A stretch of DNA of 64,000 nucleotides from Alicyclobacillus herbarius DSM 13609 (GCF_000430585.1 NZ_AUMH01000004.1:1-64000); one strand, 5' to 3'. Numbered from the stretch's first letter, positions 10,794 to 19,774 are shown. The notes: generated by a model from the letters alone, not told the origin. A program made the numbers and translations.

Positions 10794-10828
10794 ATTATAC
10801 ATACTCAGATTTAGTATCGCAATACTAA
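10794..10828 (-). promoter_or_regulatory. Restriction operon promoter with embedded inverted repeat
   Basis: On the minus strand, TTGCGA (10817-10822) and a perfect TATAAT (10794-10799) are separated by exactly 17 bases, placing the transcript start about 20 bases before the first gene of the restriction operon. The -35 hexamer lies in a perfect 7-bp inverted repeat, TTAGTAT (10811-10817) and ATACTAA (10822-10828), with a 4-base centre. That is a typical position for a repressor or autoregulator operator. The binding protein is unknown. Confidence 0.7.
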
Positions 10829-10902
10829 TCGCAGTGGTCATCGGGCATTCTAAGTGGGGGAGACGAATTTATTCATTTCCGGCGTATTCATACCAGTTTA
10901 GT

Positions 10903-10912
10903 ATGCTATAAT
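10903..10912 (+). promoter_or_regulatory. cysK promoter, extended -10 type
   Basis: TATAAT (10907-10912) preceded by TG one base upstream forms an extended -10 element. No convincing -35 is seen, which is common for extended -10 promoters. It lies 54 bases before the cysK start and diverges from the restriction operon promoter. I see no S-box or T-box structure in this short leader. Confidence 0.6.
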
Positions 10913-10965
10913 GGGCACGAGGCTCAGAAATCTGAACCCGGAGCAACGGAAGGAAGGTTGAGATT

Positions 10966-11919
10966 ATGTCCGAGTCGCTTAAAATCCCTCCTCGTCCGAA
11001 AATTGCCCGCAACATCACGGAACTGATTGGCCACACCCCTTTGGTTCGGCTCAACCAGATTAGCGATGCCAGCGGAGCAGAAGTTTTGGCCAAGCTGGAG
11101 TATTTCAATCCGCTGGGCAGCGTCAAAGACCGTATTGGGTATGCGATGATTGCCGCGGCTGAGGCGGAAGGCCGCATCAACAAGGATACCGTCATCATCG
11201 AGCCGACCAGCGGTAACACCGGCATTGCTTTGGCGTTTGTCTGTGCCGCGAAAGGGTATCGGTGCATCCTTTGCATGCCGGAAACCATGAGCATCGAACG
11301 TCGTAAGCTGTTAAAGGCGCTCGGCGCGGAGCTGGTTCTGACCGAAGGCCCCAAGGGTATGAAGGGTGCCATCGCCAAGGCCGAAGAACTCGCCAAGGAG
11401 ACCCCGAACTCCTTCATCCCTCAGCAGTTTTCAAACCCGGCTAACCCGGAAATCCACCGCAAGACAACCGCTGAGGAGATTTGGGCGGATACCGATGGCA
11501 AGGTCGACATCCTCATCAGCGGCATCGGTACCGGTGGAACCATTACGGGCATTGCGGAAGTCATCAAACAACGCAAGCCTTCCTTCAAGGCGATTGCCGT
11601 GGAGCCGACCGATTCGCCAGTACTCTCCGGCGGACAGCCTGGCCCGCATAAGATTCAGGGGATTGGCGCTGGATTTATCCCTGATGTTCTGAATACGGAA
11701 ATCTACGATGAAGTCGTTCAGGTTTCCAACGACGAAGCGTTCCAGGCTGCGCGCAAGTTGGCCCGTGAAGAAGGCGTCCTCGTCGGCATCTCGTCAGGCG
11801 CAGCACTGCATGCGGCAGCGACCGTCGCCAATCGGCCAGAAAACCGTGGCAAGACGATTGTCGCCATCCTGCCGGACACCGGCGAGCGGTATTTGTCGAC
11901 AGCTTTGTTTGAGGAGTAA
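10966..11919 (+). CDS. cysK: Cysteine synthase A (O-acetylserine sulfhydrylase), copy 1
   Basis: A 317-residue PLP enzyme that makes cysteine from O-acetylserine and sulfide. It shows the PLP-binding lysine in GSVKDRIG, the substrate loop TSGNTGIA, and the phosphate-binding GTGGT loop in a [11 protein letters not shown] context. Length is normal. The ATG has AAGGAAGG about 10 bases upstream. It is a single-gene unit with its own promoter and a strong terminator. A second, shorter cysK-type gene sits at 49654-50574 beside thiamine genes, so the genome has at least two paralogues that may differ in regulation or in preferred donor. Confidence 0.95.
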   Translation: MSESLKIPPRPKIARNITELIGHTPLVRLNQISDASGAEVLAKLEYFNPLGSVKDRIGYAMIAAAEAEGRINKDTVIIEPTSGNTGIALAFVCAAKGYRCILCMPETMSIERRKLLKALGAELVLTEGPKGMKGAIAKAEELAKETPNSFIPQQFSNPANPEIHRKTTAEEIWADTDGKVDILISGIGTGGTITGIAEVIKQRKPSFKAIAVEPTDSPVLSGGQPGPHKIQGIGAGFIPDVLNTEIYDEVVQVSNDEAFQAARKLAREEGVLVGISSGAALHAAATVANRPENRGKTIVAILPDTGERYLSTALFEE

Positions 11920-11968
11920 GTCCGGTATTCTTGTTGTGGTTGCGAGTCAAAGCACGAAGATAATCGTG

Positions 11969-12000
11969 AGCGGGGAGTTGTGAGTCTCCCCGCTCTTTGT
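11969..12000 (+). terminator. Intrinsic terminator of cysK
   Basis: A perfect 9-bp stem, AGCGGGGAG (11969-11977) and CTCCCCGCT (11986-11994), with an 8-base loop and a CTTTGT tail. It lies 50 bases after the cysK stop. Confidence 0.85.
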
Positions 12001-12161
12001 ATGAACGATTAAACAGCCAGGTTCCCGACCCTATCTTATGACAGTGCCATGCCGGGTTTTTGTTCAACGTACCCTCTCAGGCAGATTATCACGACACGCA
12101 ACCGTTGAAGGCGGTTGAGACAACTTGGGTAAGCTCACTTCACGGCGGTTCTGCTACGCCA

Positions 12162-15032
12162 TTACATAAAACGGTATTCCTTTAGTTTACGATATAATGT
12201 GGTACGCGACATACCGAGATACTGTGCGGTTCGACTGATGTTCCCGCCGAATTCGTTCAGATAGTATTGAATCTTATCTCGCTCGGATGCTATATTGAGG
12301 TTTCGTATCTCATATAAGTTTGACAGCCGGGACCGAATACCCCTCCGTTCTAAACTCTCATGGCGCACATGACCCGCGTTATTCACATAAAGATGCTCTG
12401 GCAGATGATTAAGCTGTAACTGTTTGGATTCTCCGGCTAGATAAAACGCACGTTCTATAACGTTTTGCAATTCACGGACGTTCCCGGGCCAGCTATAGCT
12501 CAGAAAAATTTTCATTACATCTTTCGAGATTGTTTTTCTTGGTAATTTAGAACGCTCACTTAATCGTTGTATAAAATGATATGTGAGTTCAGGAATATCC
12601 TCTTTTCTGTTACGCAAAGGCACAAGCTCGATTGAAAAAACATTGAGTCGATAGTACAGATCCCCCCGAAACGTCCCTCCAGCGACTTCCTGGGTGAGAT
12701 CACGATGTGTGGCTGCAATCACACGTACGTCCACACAAATCGGTTGGTTATCCCCAACTCTTACGACTTCCTTTTCCTGTAACACCCTCAATAGCACGGC
12801 CTGCTGTTCGGCAGGCATGTCTCCAATCTCATCAAGAAACAACGTCCCGCCACTAGCGGCTTCAAATTTACCTTTGCTGCCTCCCTTTCTAGCCCCCGTA
12901 AATGCGCCTTCCACATAACCAAACAACTCTGCAGTCAAGAGATCTCCGGACAACGCAGCGCAATTAACAGGGATAAACGGTCCATTCCTTCGTGAACTCA
13001 GCTGGTGGATGGTTTTCGCAAACAGTTCTTTCCCAGTCCCACTCTCGCCAAGAATGAGCACGTTCGCATCAATCTTCGAGGCCAAGTGGGCGAGTTCGAG
13101 ATTCCGCACGAAAGCAGGACTGTGACCAATCAGTATCGGCTCTTCAACCGATGTTGTAGCTACCTTTCGGCTAGCAACTGTGCGACACACGAGATGGAGA
13201 AACTCCCCGTCTCGATGACTCTCAACTTGGACTACATGGTTGTCGATGGTGTCCAGTCGGAAAGATATATCATATTTTTCTTTCGACAGGCGCGACAGAA
13301 TCCGAGGGAGCAAGGAACAATCCTTTTCTACCAAACGCCTCCCAGTCTGATTCGCGATTAGCAACTCACCACTTTTCACCAACAGATGAGGTTCTTGATC
13401 CTGTTCAAGCACCGACTGGAGCATTTCCTCCGCCTGCGCGAGTTTATCTTTTGTCTGTTCCAATCGCATAATAGTGTCCAATACCGTCCGCCCTGCATCT
13501 CGCAAAGTATCTATAGCCTCCCGTGACATGGCTCGAAGCGGAACGAACACGCCAACGATTGCTCGTAGATCGCCGCCAGGAAGACGTATAGGGAGACCAA
13601 TACTTACCCAATCCCGAAGTTCTTCTCGTGTATGCGAAGATCCCCACACCGTGGTATCACTGCGGCTCTTGAGGGCTAACACAAGACCGCAAGTGCCAAT
13701 CAATTCCTCTCGGACATAGATCCCTGGTTGCAGAAATGCAGGGAGTTCAGGCACCGAGGCATCGCTACGTACAGAGCGTACAACCAATCCATCTGCTGTA
13801 CAGAATACAAGATGCCCATGAAACAGCGTGATCAGTCGCTCGACGTCATTCACAAACGACTGCATGTGATCCAACTGCTTCCTTAACTCATCACTGGACG
13901 CCACTGTACGAACAGGAGTTGCTTCCAAACTGCTTACAGTGTTTACGTCGTTCAGAAATGGAATCGGGCGAATTGGTCGCTCTGACGCCCACACGATTTC
14001 AAATCGTCCCTGTCTATTGATCCTTCCAATTCGTGAATACAGCCACATGTGCTGGTTGTCCGGGTCAACCTTTATTGTCCCTTGTGGAGCCGAGAACGTC
14101 ATACCTCGAAGGGTCGATCTCAGTGTGTCCGTGTTGGTCGTCCCGGATTTCTCAATTGCCTGTGCCAACAAGTAAACACTGTAGTAAGCGCTTTCCATAA
14201 CAAAACTTAATACGTCAGTTCCATAGACCATCTGATAGTTGTGGACGAAAGCCTCATTCTCTCGTGTCTTTACACTCGAGAAATACGGAAATGAGGTATA
14301 GTGTCCAACCGCATATTCTGCCCCTATGGCAGCAACCTCGGTCTCTGCCGTAATGCCACTCGCAATCGGTATGCCTATTTGCGCGTGATAGAATTGCTGA
14401 TAAAAGGCGACGGCGCTATCTCCGACTAACGTAGAAAAAACGACACTCGGTTTACGGGAACGTAGTTCATCCAGTACATGTTGAAACTTCTGGTTTCCCA
14501 ACTGGACATACGTCTCCCCGCATACCCTGCCATGCTGTACACGAAGGAGACGGCGAACGTGTTTGTTCGTTTCACGTGGATAAACATAATCAGAGCCAAT
14601 CAAATAGAAATCTCGCCCGCATTTTTCAATCAACCACGGAATAAAATATTCTAGCTGCTGATTGGGTACCGGTCCGCAATAAAACACATATGGTGAGAAC
14701 TCCTCTCCCTCATAGAGGGCCGGATAGAAAAGTAGTCGATTATACTTTTCTAGTACAGGGATAACAACTTTCCGACATGCGGACGTATACAGGCCGACCA
14801 AAGCCGCGACCTTATCCTCACGTATCAATTTCTCTGCCTTGCGAGCGGCGGTCACCGGATCTGATCCGATGTCCTCCGTAACCGGTATAATCCTTCGACC
14901 TAGAGGCCCGCCTCCCTGATTGATTTCACGAACGGCCAGCAAGGCAGCTTGATACTGCCCCCGCTCTGTGACACTTGTTGTACCAGTCAGAGAAAATAAT
15001 AGCCCCAATTTGATGGCCTGGTTCTCCGACAT
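12162..15032 (-). CDS. Sigma-54 activator with fused AmiC/urea-binding-type receptor domain
   Basis: A 956-residue regulator. Residues ~5-370 match the periplasmic-binding fold of AmiC/UrtA/FmdD amide and urea receptors (KLGLLFSLTGTTSV start) but without a signal peptide, so it should act in the cytosol. Then come a GAF-like sensor (~385-525), a PAS-like segment (~530-615), and the sigma-54 AAA+ domain (~635-865) with Walker A GESGTGKE, the sigma-contacting GAFTGA loop and Walker B TLFLDEIGD. A Fis-type helix-turn-helix ends at 956 (NISRTAQYLGMSRTTLYRKL). The divergent amiE has a sigma-54 promoter, so this is inferred to be its ligand-responsive activator. The ATG has a GAGGTG ribosome site. 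Reading frame and motifs are intact. Confidence 0.9.
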   Translation of the reverse strand: MSENQAIKLGLLFSLTGTTSVTERGQYQAALLAVREINQGGGPLGRRIIPVTEDIGSDPVTAARKAEKLIREDKVAALVGLYTSACRKVVIPVLEKYNRLLFYPALYEGEEFSPYVFYCGPVPNQQLEYFIPWLIEKCGRDFYLIGSDYVYPRETNKHVRRLLRVQHGRVCGETYVQLGNQKFQHVLDELRSRKPSVVFSTLVGDSAVAFYQQFYHAQIGIPIASGITAETEVAAIGAEYAVGHYTSFPYFSSVKTRENEAFVHNYQMVYGTDVLSFVMESAYYSVYLLAQAIEKSGTTNTDTLRSTLRGMTFSAPQGTIKVDPDNQHMWLYSRIGRINRQGRFEIVWASERPIRPIPFLNDVNTVSSLEATPVRTVASSDELRKQLDHMQSFVNDVERLITLFHGHLVFCTADGLVVRSVRSDASVPELPAFLQPGIYVREELIGTCGLVLALKSRSDTTVWGSSHTREELRDWVSIGLPIRLPGGDLRAIVGVFVPLRAMSREAIDTLRDAGRTVLDTIMRLEQTKDKLAQAEEMLQSVLEQDQEPHLLVKSGELLIANQTGRRLVEKDCSLLPRILSRLSKEKYDISFRLDTIDNHVVQVESHRDGEFLHLVCRTVASRKVATTSVEEPILIGHSPAFVRNLELAHLASKIDANVLILGESGTGKELFAKTIHQLSSRRNGPFIPVNCAALSGDLLTAELFGYVEGAFTGARKGGSKGKFEAASGGTLFLDEIGDMPAEQQAVLLRVLQEKEVVRVGDNQPICVDVRVIAATHRDLTQEVAGGTFRGDLYYRLNVFSIELVPLRNRKEDIPELTYHFIQRLSERSKLPRKTISKDVMKIFLSYSWPGNVRELQNVIERAFYLAGESKQLQLNHLPEHLYVNNAGHVRHESLERRGIRSRLSNLYEIRNLNIASERDKIQYYLNEFGGNISRTAQYLGMSRTTLYRKLKEYRFM

Positions 15033-15298
15033 TACACCTCATCCTCCCCGTAACATCCCGACGCTACGTCATATTCGAGAAGGAATACACACCAAATCGA
15101 AGGCATTTTGGCTTAATTTTCTGGCGCGTAAACGAACGCTTCCCCCGCTCTTTTCCATGTGAATTAAGAGGTGTTGTAGTTAAAAACCCCATTCGACGTG
15201 TACACCGACAGGGAGTGGTGCCGCGTTACCCTTATACGAGGATTCGATGAAGCTGCAGAAACTCCTCCTATCTAGCCCTTAATGGCCTCTTCGTCATT

Positions 15299-15516
15299 TC
15301 AAGTGGGTAGGTCGAGCTCCAGTTTGCCGAGCAACAAGTAGATGATAGTGATAAAGTTGTCTACATTTCTGTACCCTCTGGCCCTGCGCTTTGCGGCTTG
15401 AATCAAACCGTTTAAGTTTTCAAGGAGTGCGTTTGTGACATACGTGTCGAACCAGGACAGAATGCCCTCTTGGTGTCGACGAATGGTCTTCGCTGCTTGA
15501 ATCATCGGCTGTAAAC
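15299..15516 (-). pseudogene. ISL3 transposase, C-terminal fragment
   Basis: About 70 codons matching the end of ISL3 transposases, including a WFDTYVTNALLENLN-like catalytic-end segment and AAKRRARGYRN. The upstream part of the same protein is at 17028-18092. Removing the IS3 element and one copy of the GTAAAC duplication joins the two frames at ...HSRL-QPMIQAAK..., the order expected for the family. The stop lies within the element's left end. Confidence 0.88.
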
Positions 15517-15587
15517 CTCTTAAGCCCCGTAATCGAGTTGGACAATCTCCCTAATCCATGAGACCATTAGGTCAGGAGGTTGTTCAC

Positions 15588-15929
15588 GTGGAACGTCGGA
15601 AATTTACTCCAGAGTTCAAACGCCAAGTTGTCGAACAGGCGATCGCCGCCGGGAACAATTCCGTTGTGGCTCGGAAGTACGATATCCGTCCGAATCTTGT
15701 TAGCCGATGGGTCCGCCAGTATAAAGCTGGCCAATCCATGCAGGGCAGCAGTCCGAAAGGAAACGCTACCCATGTCACCCAGCAGGAACATGCTCAACTC
15801 GTCGCAGAGAACCGTGAATTGGACAAGCAAAATGCCCATCTCAAACAGCTTCTGGGCGAGAAAGACCTTGAAATTGCCATTTTGCGTGACCTGCTAAAAA
15901 AACAGAGCCCTCACTTGCGGATAAAGTAG
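15588..15929 (+). CDS. IS3-family transposase OrfA (DNA-binding part)
   Basis: 113 residues from a GTG with AGGAGG eight bases upstream. It has an N-terminal helix-turn-helix (RRKFTPEFKRQVVEQAI then VARKYDIRPNLVSRWVRQY), followed by a leucine-rich coiled coil (LVAENRELDKQNAHLKQLL) as in other IS3 OrfA proteins. It would bind the element's ends and regulate transposition. A longer in-frame start at 15558 lacks a ribosome site. The reading frame ends 27 bases after the slip site, where a -1 shift leads into OrfB. Confidence 0.9.
   Translation: MERRKFTPEFKRQVVEQAIAAGNNSVVARKYDIRPNLVSRWVRQYKAGQSMQGSSPKGNATHVTQQEHAQLVAENRELDKQNAHLKQLLGEKDLEIAILRDLLKKQSPHLRIK
15896..15902 (+). other. Probable programmed -1 frameshift site
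   Basis: A run of seven A residues is read in the OrfA frame as A-AAA-AAA and followed by C, a canonical slippery heptamer. The -1 frame is open from here through the orfB start region to 16858, so slippage would yield the OrfAB fusion transposase, as in other IS3 elements. Confidence 0.75.
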
Positions 15930-15973
15930 CCATTGCGCACAAGTGGATCACAGCCGGGTATAACGCTACTCTC

Positions 15974-16858
15974 GTGCTGCGCATAGTGGGGGTCTCTCGA
16001 TCCACTTATTACTATCAGTTAACACACGAGCCAAAACCGCACACTACCTCGGGTGGGCGCCCGATTCCTGGGTACTCACTAACTGCGGAGGGCCGCAAGG
16101 TCAGCGATGAGCAGATCAAGGAATGGATTATGGAGTCCATTGCCGGAGATGGTTACGCCTACGGGTACCGCAAGCTGACCCACATGCTCAGACAAGACCA
16201 TGGACTCGTGATCAACGAGAAAAAGGTGTACCGCCTGTGTAAGGAACTGGATATCCTGCGGCCGCAACGGAAACTCCGTCATACACACCCGAGGAAGCTG
16301 GCACAGAACCGTACCATCACGGCACCAAACCAGCTCTGGGAGGTGGACGTCAAGTACGGGTACATCGCAGGAGAGGACCGCTTCTTCTTCGTACTGTCGT
16401 ACATCAACGTGTATGACAGGCAGATTGTGGGATACCATATCGGTTTAACCTGCGAAGCCAGACATGCCGTCGAGACGTTTCGAGCAGCACTGTGGAAGCG
16501 TCAGATTCTTCAGTGTCATATACCGTTGCCCACCGTCCGTTCGGATAACGGCCCGCAGTTCGTGAGCAATTTATTTGAATCGGAGTGTGAACGATGGAAT
16601 GTCGTACACGAGCGTATACCACCCAAAACGCCAAATATGAACGCCTACATCGAGTCGTATCACAGGCTCCTGGAGGATGAGTGCTTGTCAATGTACGAGT
16701 TTCAGACCTACGCAGAGGCGTATCAGGCGGTCGTCGAATTCGTGACCCGATACAACAACCGCCGGCTGCACTCGAGCCTGCATTACCTGTCCCCGTCGGA
16801 GTTCTACCGCCGTCATATCGAGACAGGGCTCGAGCCTAGACGCCCTGTGAGGGTGTGA
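15974..16858 (+). CDS. IS3-family transposase OrfB (catalytic part)
   Basis: A 294-residue integrase-core transposase. After an HTH_21-type region (GDGYAYGYRKLTHML), the rve catalytic domain shows the DDE triad: D in LWEVDVKYG, D in VRSDNGPQF, and E in AYIESYHRLLEDE about 35 residues later, then a typical C-terminal YNNRRLHSSL. The listed GTG at 15974 may not be the main start, because the frame is open back to the slip site at 15896-15902 and the active protein is probably the OrfAB fusion. All catalytic residues are present. Confidence 0.9.
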   Translation: MLRIVGVSRSTYYYQLTHEPKPHTTSGGRPIPGYSLTAEGRKVSDEQIKEWIMESIAGDGYAYGYRKLTHMLRQDHGLVINEKKVYRLCKELDILRPQRKLRHTHPRKLAQNRTITAPNQLWEVDVKYGYIAGEDRFFFVLSYINVYDRQIVGYHIGLTCEARHAVETFRAALWKRQILQCHIPLPTVRSDNGPQFVSNLFESECERWNVVHERIPPKTPNMNAYIESYHRLLEDECLSMYEFQTYAEAYQAVVEFVTRYNNRRLHSSLHYLSPSEFYRRHIETGLEPRRPVRV

Positions 16859-17027
16859 CGCACGTCGGTGTGTATCCCGGACCTTTGCCCCTAACTGCCC
16901 AAAGGCCAGAGGGCGGAGGGGCGGTCAAGGGGAACCGAAGGTTCAGCGACAGCGGCCCTTGACGGACCGACGACCGATGGCAATTTGTGGCCCAGGGCAA
17001 AGGCCAAAAGAAAAACTGTGATTGAGC

Positions 17028-18092
17028 TCAATATCGGGAGCATGTGTCCAATCTACGGGTGTTAATCCGTAAACGTGAATGGGTGGCCCAGAAATACCAT
17101 TTGTCCAGAAACGGTTTGGCCAGAACTTTCGGTTGCTGCCATAATTCTTTGAAGTTCATTTGCAAGTGGTACGCCCGCACGGTTTTGAGATTCTGTTTAC
17201 TCAGCGTCGAAAGCATTTTGGATTGAGCTGCCGTCAGCTTGTTTGGATTCTTGAGCCAAACATAGCGGGAACGTTTCAGTTCCGGATGTTTGCGTTGCTC
17301 GTCCCTACGAACCGCGTCCACTGCCTCGGATAGAACCTTGACCACATGGAACTTGTCAAACGTAATCGTGGCATTCGGGAACACTTGCTTGGTACCCGTA
17401 ATAAAGGCTGGAGACATATCGCAGGAGACGGTCGTTACATTCTCGGGATGTCCCTTATGGCTCCGAAAGTCCTTGGCAAAAGCCTCTACAGTCGCGGCAT
17501 CCTTGCCTGGTGTGACAAACAAAACCTTTCGCTCATCAATATCGGCAACAACGGTGACGTACTGATGTCCGCGTGCCACAGAGGTTTCATCGATGGAAAT
17601 GCGGCTGACGTTGGAGAAATCCTCTTTGTCACGGGCCTTTTGAACGTAATGCTGGATGATACGCCAGATTCGTTTATCTCGTTCACCAACAAGTCGGCCG
17701 ACGGAACTGACAGACATCTCCCTGGCCAATTGAATCACGTATGCCTCAAACAACTTGGTGAAATGACTGGACTTTCTCGACCATGGAACGTTTACCAGCC
17801 TGACACCGTTGCTACTTTCACTTGAGCAGTCATGACACCACACACGTGGTACTCGGGCATGCAAGTGTGTTTGATGCTCAAAATAGTTGACATGACGCCA
17901 TGTGTGCTCCTTCCGGTCATAAATGTCTGTGTTTGTTCCACCGCATTCAGAACAGGGGAATTTTGCGCCTTTGCGATAATCAAGCTGGATATCCAGGCGT
18001 TTTTGCGCTCGACTAAACTCTACGGAAGAGACGTACCATGGTTCGTCGATGCCAAGCGACTCCGTGAACAAAGCCAGAACTGGATCATGCAT
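17028..18092 (-). pseudogene. ISL3 transposase, N-terminal fragment
   Basis: 354 codons covering the N-terminal zinc-ribbon region (CSECGGTNTDIYD and CHDC), the helix-turn-helix, and most of the DDE domain (SIDETSVARGHQYVTVVADI, FDKFHVVKVLSEAVD). The last ~19 codons, after WATHSRL, come from inside the IS3 element and are foreign. The missing C-terminal ~70 residues lie at 15299-15516. Interruption rather than decay caused the loss: no other frameshift or stop is seen, which points to recent disruption. Confidence 0.9.
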
Positions 18093-18385
18093 GTGAATCG
18101 GCTCCTAGAGGTCAAGAGACCGTGGAATACCGAAGCGAAGCGAGGATATGCCGCGAAAGCTCTTGACCGATAGTTCTTGGGCAAAATCTGATTCAGAGAA
18201 GGGCCGACTATAGGGAGGCCTTCTCCTAACCCTCCTGCCTCAATCTCTTTCTATCCACATGCTTGACATCTTCAACCCATTTCAACCGACGAAGCGCCCC
18301 TTAATGCCCTTATAGACCATCGGCACACGTGTGAGAAGAATGGATAGTCCCGTCCCGCAGGCTTTATCCCATTGTTATTACATTA

Positions 18386-18420
18386 TGTCCCAATGTGTTA
18401 GAAAGCTGTCCGATGGTGTT
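18386..18420 (+). promoter_or_regulatory. Candidate enhancer repeats upstream of amiE
   Basis: Two direct repeats that match at 11 of 14 positions, TGTCCCAATGTGTT (18386-18399) and TGTCCGATGGTGTT (18407-18420), start exactly 21 bases apart (two helical turns). They lie about 200 bases upstream of the sigma-54 promoter, a usual distance for an activator binding site. A third related copy, TGTCCAAATGG, is at 18550-18560. I infer they are binding sites for the receptor-fused activator. The rest of 18307-18619 shows no gene. Confidence 0.45.
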
Positions 18421-18619
18421 CCACGTCTCTTCCTACGCTACGCCTCATAAAACACTATCGCATATTCAATGACAAAGGTGAACACGTATGAACACCCACA
18501 AGTAACGCCGTCCCTGATTCCATATGTGACCGCTCGCCCTGTCTATTTGTGTCCAAATGGCTGCAATAAAGGTCTTAATCACCTGTAACCCTTCAGTAGA
18601 AAACCGTCTTATGTCTTAA

Positions 18620-18635
18620 TGGCACGATAATTGCA
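18620..18635 (+). promoter_or_regulatory. Sigma-54 (-24/-12) promoter of the amide operon
   Basis: The sequence TGGCACGATAATTGCA carries the invariant GG (18621-18622) and GC (18633-18634) of sigma-54 promoters and matches the TGGCACG-N4-TTGCA consensus at every defined position. It lies 48 bases before the amiE start, and a sigma-54 activator gene lies on the other side of the IS nest. Transcription should begin near 18646. Confidence 0.9.
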
Positions 18636-18682
18636 TTCAAAATTGAGCGACAGCAAAATCCCAATGAAGGAGTGTTACACGT

Positions 18683-19729
18683 ATGCGACATGGGGACATA
18701 TCGAGCAGTCCGGATACTGTAGGCGTAGCAGTAGTCAACTACAAAATGCCCCGACTCCATTCTCGGGAAGAAGTCATTGAAAACGCACACAAGATTGCCG
18801 ATATGGTGGTTGGCATGAAGCAAGGACTGCCTGGGATGGACCTAGTTGTATTTCCGGAGTACAGCACGCAAGGAATTATGTATGACCCGAAGGAAATGTT
18901 CGAAACAGCATCTCTTATCCCCGGCGAAGAAACAGAAATTTTTGGGGAGGCGTGCAGACAGGCGAATACGTGGGGTGTCTTCTCACTGACTGGTGAACGC
19001 CATGAGGAGCATCCGAAAAAATGGCCCTACAACACGTTAGTCCTTATTAATAATAAAGGAGAGATAGTACAAAAATATCGAAAGATACTTCCGTGGAACC
19101 CTATTGAGGGATGGTATCCTGGCGACAAGACATATGTGTCTGAAGGACCTAAGGGGCTTAAGATCAGCCTCATTATCTGCGATGATGGAAACTACCCCGA
19201 AATCTGGCGCGACTGCGCTATGAAGGGAGCAGAGCTCATCGTACGTCCGCAGGGCTATATGTATCCGGCTAAGGAACAGCAGATTATGATGTCCAAGGTC
19301 ATGGCTTGGGCCAACAACTGCTATGTGGCTGTTGCCAATGCTACAGGCTTCGATGGTGTTTACTCCTACTTCGGACACTCTGCCATCATCGGATTCGATG
19401 GCCGTACATTGGGTGAGTGCGGCGAAGAGGAATACGGAATTCAGTACGCCGAGCTTTCGCTGTCGCAAATTCGCGACGCACGTGCGAACTGGCAGTCCCA
19501 GAACCAATTGTTCAAGCTGCTGCACCGTGGATATACGGGAATCTTCAACTCCGGAGACGGAGATAAAGGTGTTGCAGACTGTCCGTTCGATTTCTATCGT
19601 ACGTGGGTTCTGGATGCCGAAAGGGCTCGTGAAAACGTCGAGAAGATCACTCGTGCCACGGTAGGTGTGGCTTGTTGCCCAGTCGGCAATCTGCCGAGAC
19701 CAGAGCGGGAAATGGAAGAGACCCGATGA
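18683..19729 (+). CDS. amiE: Aliphatic amidase
   Basis: A 348-residue nitrilase-superfamily amidase that hydrolyses short aliphatic amides (acetamide, propionamide) to the acid plus ammonia. The catalytic triad is Glu59 ([10 protein letters not shown]), Lys134 (KYRKILPW) and Cys166 ([11 protein letters not shown]), the same numbering as Pseudomonas aeruginosa AmiE. The start MRHGDISSS is also the family's. The ATG has AAGGAG about 9-10 bases upstream. It heads an operon with amiB- and amiS-like genes under a sigma-54 promoter. A strong hairpin follows its stop. The protein appears complete. Confidence 0.97.
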   Translation: MRHGDISSSPDTVGVAVVNYKMPRLHSREEVIENAHKIADMVVGMKQGLPGMDLVVFPEYSTQGIMYDPKEMFETASLIPGEETEIFGEACRQANTWGVFSLTGERHEEHPKKWPYNTLVLINNKGEIVQKYRKILPWNPIEGWYPGDKTYVSEGPKGLKISLIICDDGNYPEIWRDCAMKGAELIVRPQGYMYPAKEQQIMMSKVMAWANNCYVAVANATGFDGVYSYFGHSAIIGFDGRTLGECGEEEYGIQYAELSLSQIRDARANWQSQNQLFKLLHRGYTGIFNSGDGDKGVADCPFDFYRTWVLDAERARENVEKITRATVGVACCPVGNLPRPEREMEETR

Positions 19730-19742
19730 AACGTCTGCAACA

Positions 19743-19774
19743 AGCAAGGGCCGGAATATACCCCGGCTCTTGCT
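19743..19774 (+). other. Intercistronic RNA hairpin between amiE and amiB
   Basis: Positions 19743-19754 pair with 19763-19774 (AGCAAGGGCCGG with CCGGCTCTTGCT), a 12-bp stem with one G-U pair and an 8-base loop, starting 14 bases after the amiE stop. No T-run follows, so it is not a standard terminator. It may stabilise the amiE transcript or set a lower level for the downstream genes. Confidence 0.7.

Larger units (their letters stand above)
15517..17068 (+). mobile_element. IS3-family element (1552 bp) inserted in the ISL3 transposase
   Basis: Inner element. It is bounded by a 6-bp direct repeat, GTAAAC, at 15511-15516 and 17069-17074 (at least 4-5 bp is probably the true target duplication). 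The ends are related inverted repeats: both have TTAA at position 4, then CCCGTA, TTGGACA and CTCCC in order. It encodes orfA and orfB overlapping through a poly(A) slip site, the standard IS3 layout, with an apparently complete DDE catalytic set. A ~210-base G-rich non-coding tail (16859-17068) lies between orfB and the right end. It looks intact and possibly active. Confidence 0.88.
15285..18298 (-). mobile_element. ISL3-family element, interrupted by an IS3-family insertion
   Basis: Outer element of a nested pair. Its ends match as imperfect inverted repeats (18 of 24 bases): left 15285-15308 and right 18275-18298, both with a CTTCGTC core and TGGGT. An 8-bp target duplication, CCTTAATG, flanks it at 15277-15284 and 18299-18306, the duplication length expected for ISL3. 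Without the inner insertion and its duplication the element is about 1.45 kb, a normal ISL3 size. Its transposase, on the minus strand, is split in two by the IS3 element, so it should no longer move by itself. It lies between the amide regulator and amiE. Confidence 0.88.

Noticed and set aside
10913-10965. S-box or T-box in the cysK leader
   Set aside because: The leader is too short and has no conserved core sequence; only the promoter and ribosome site are supported.
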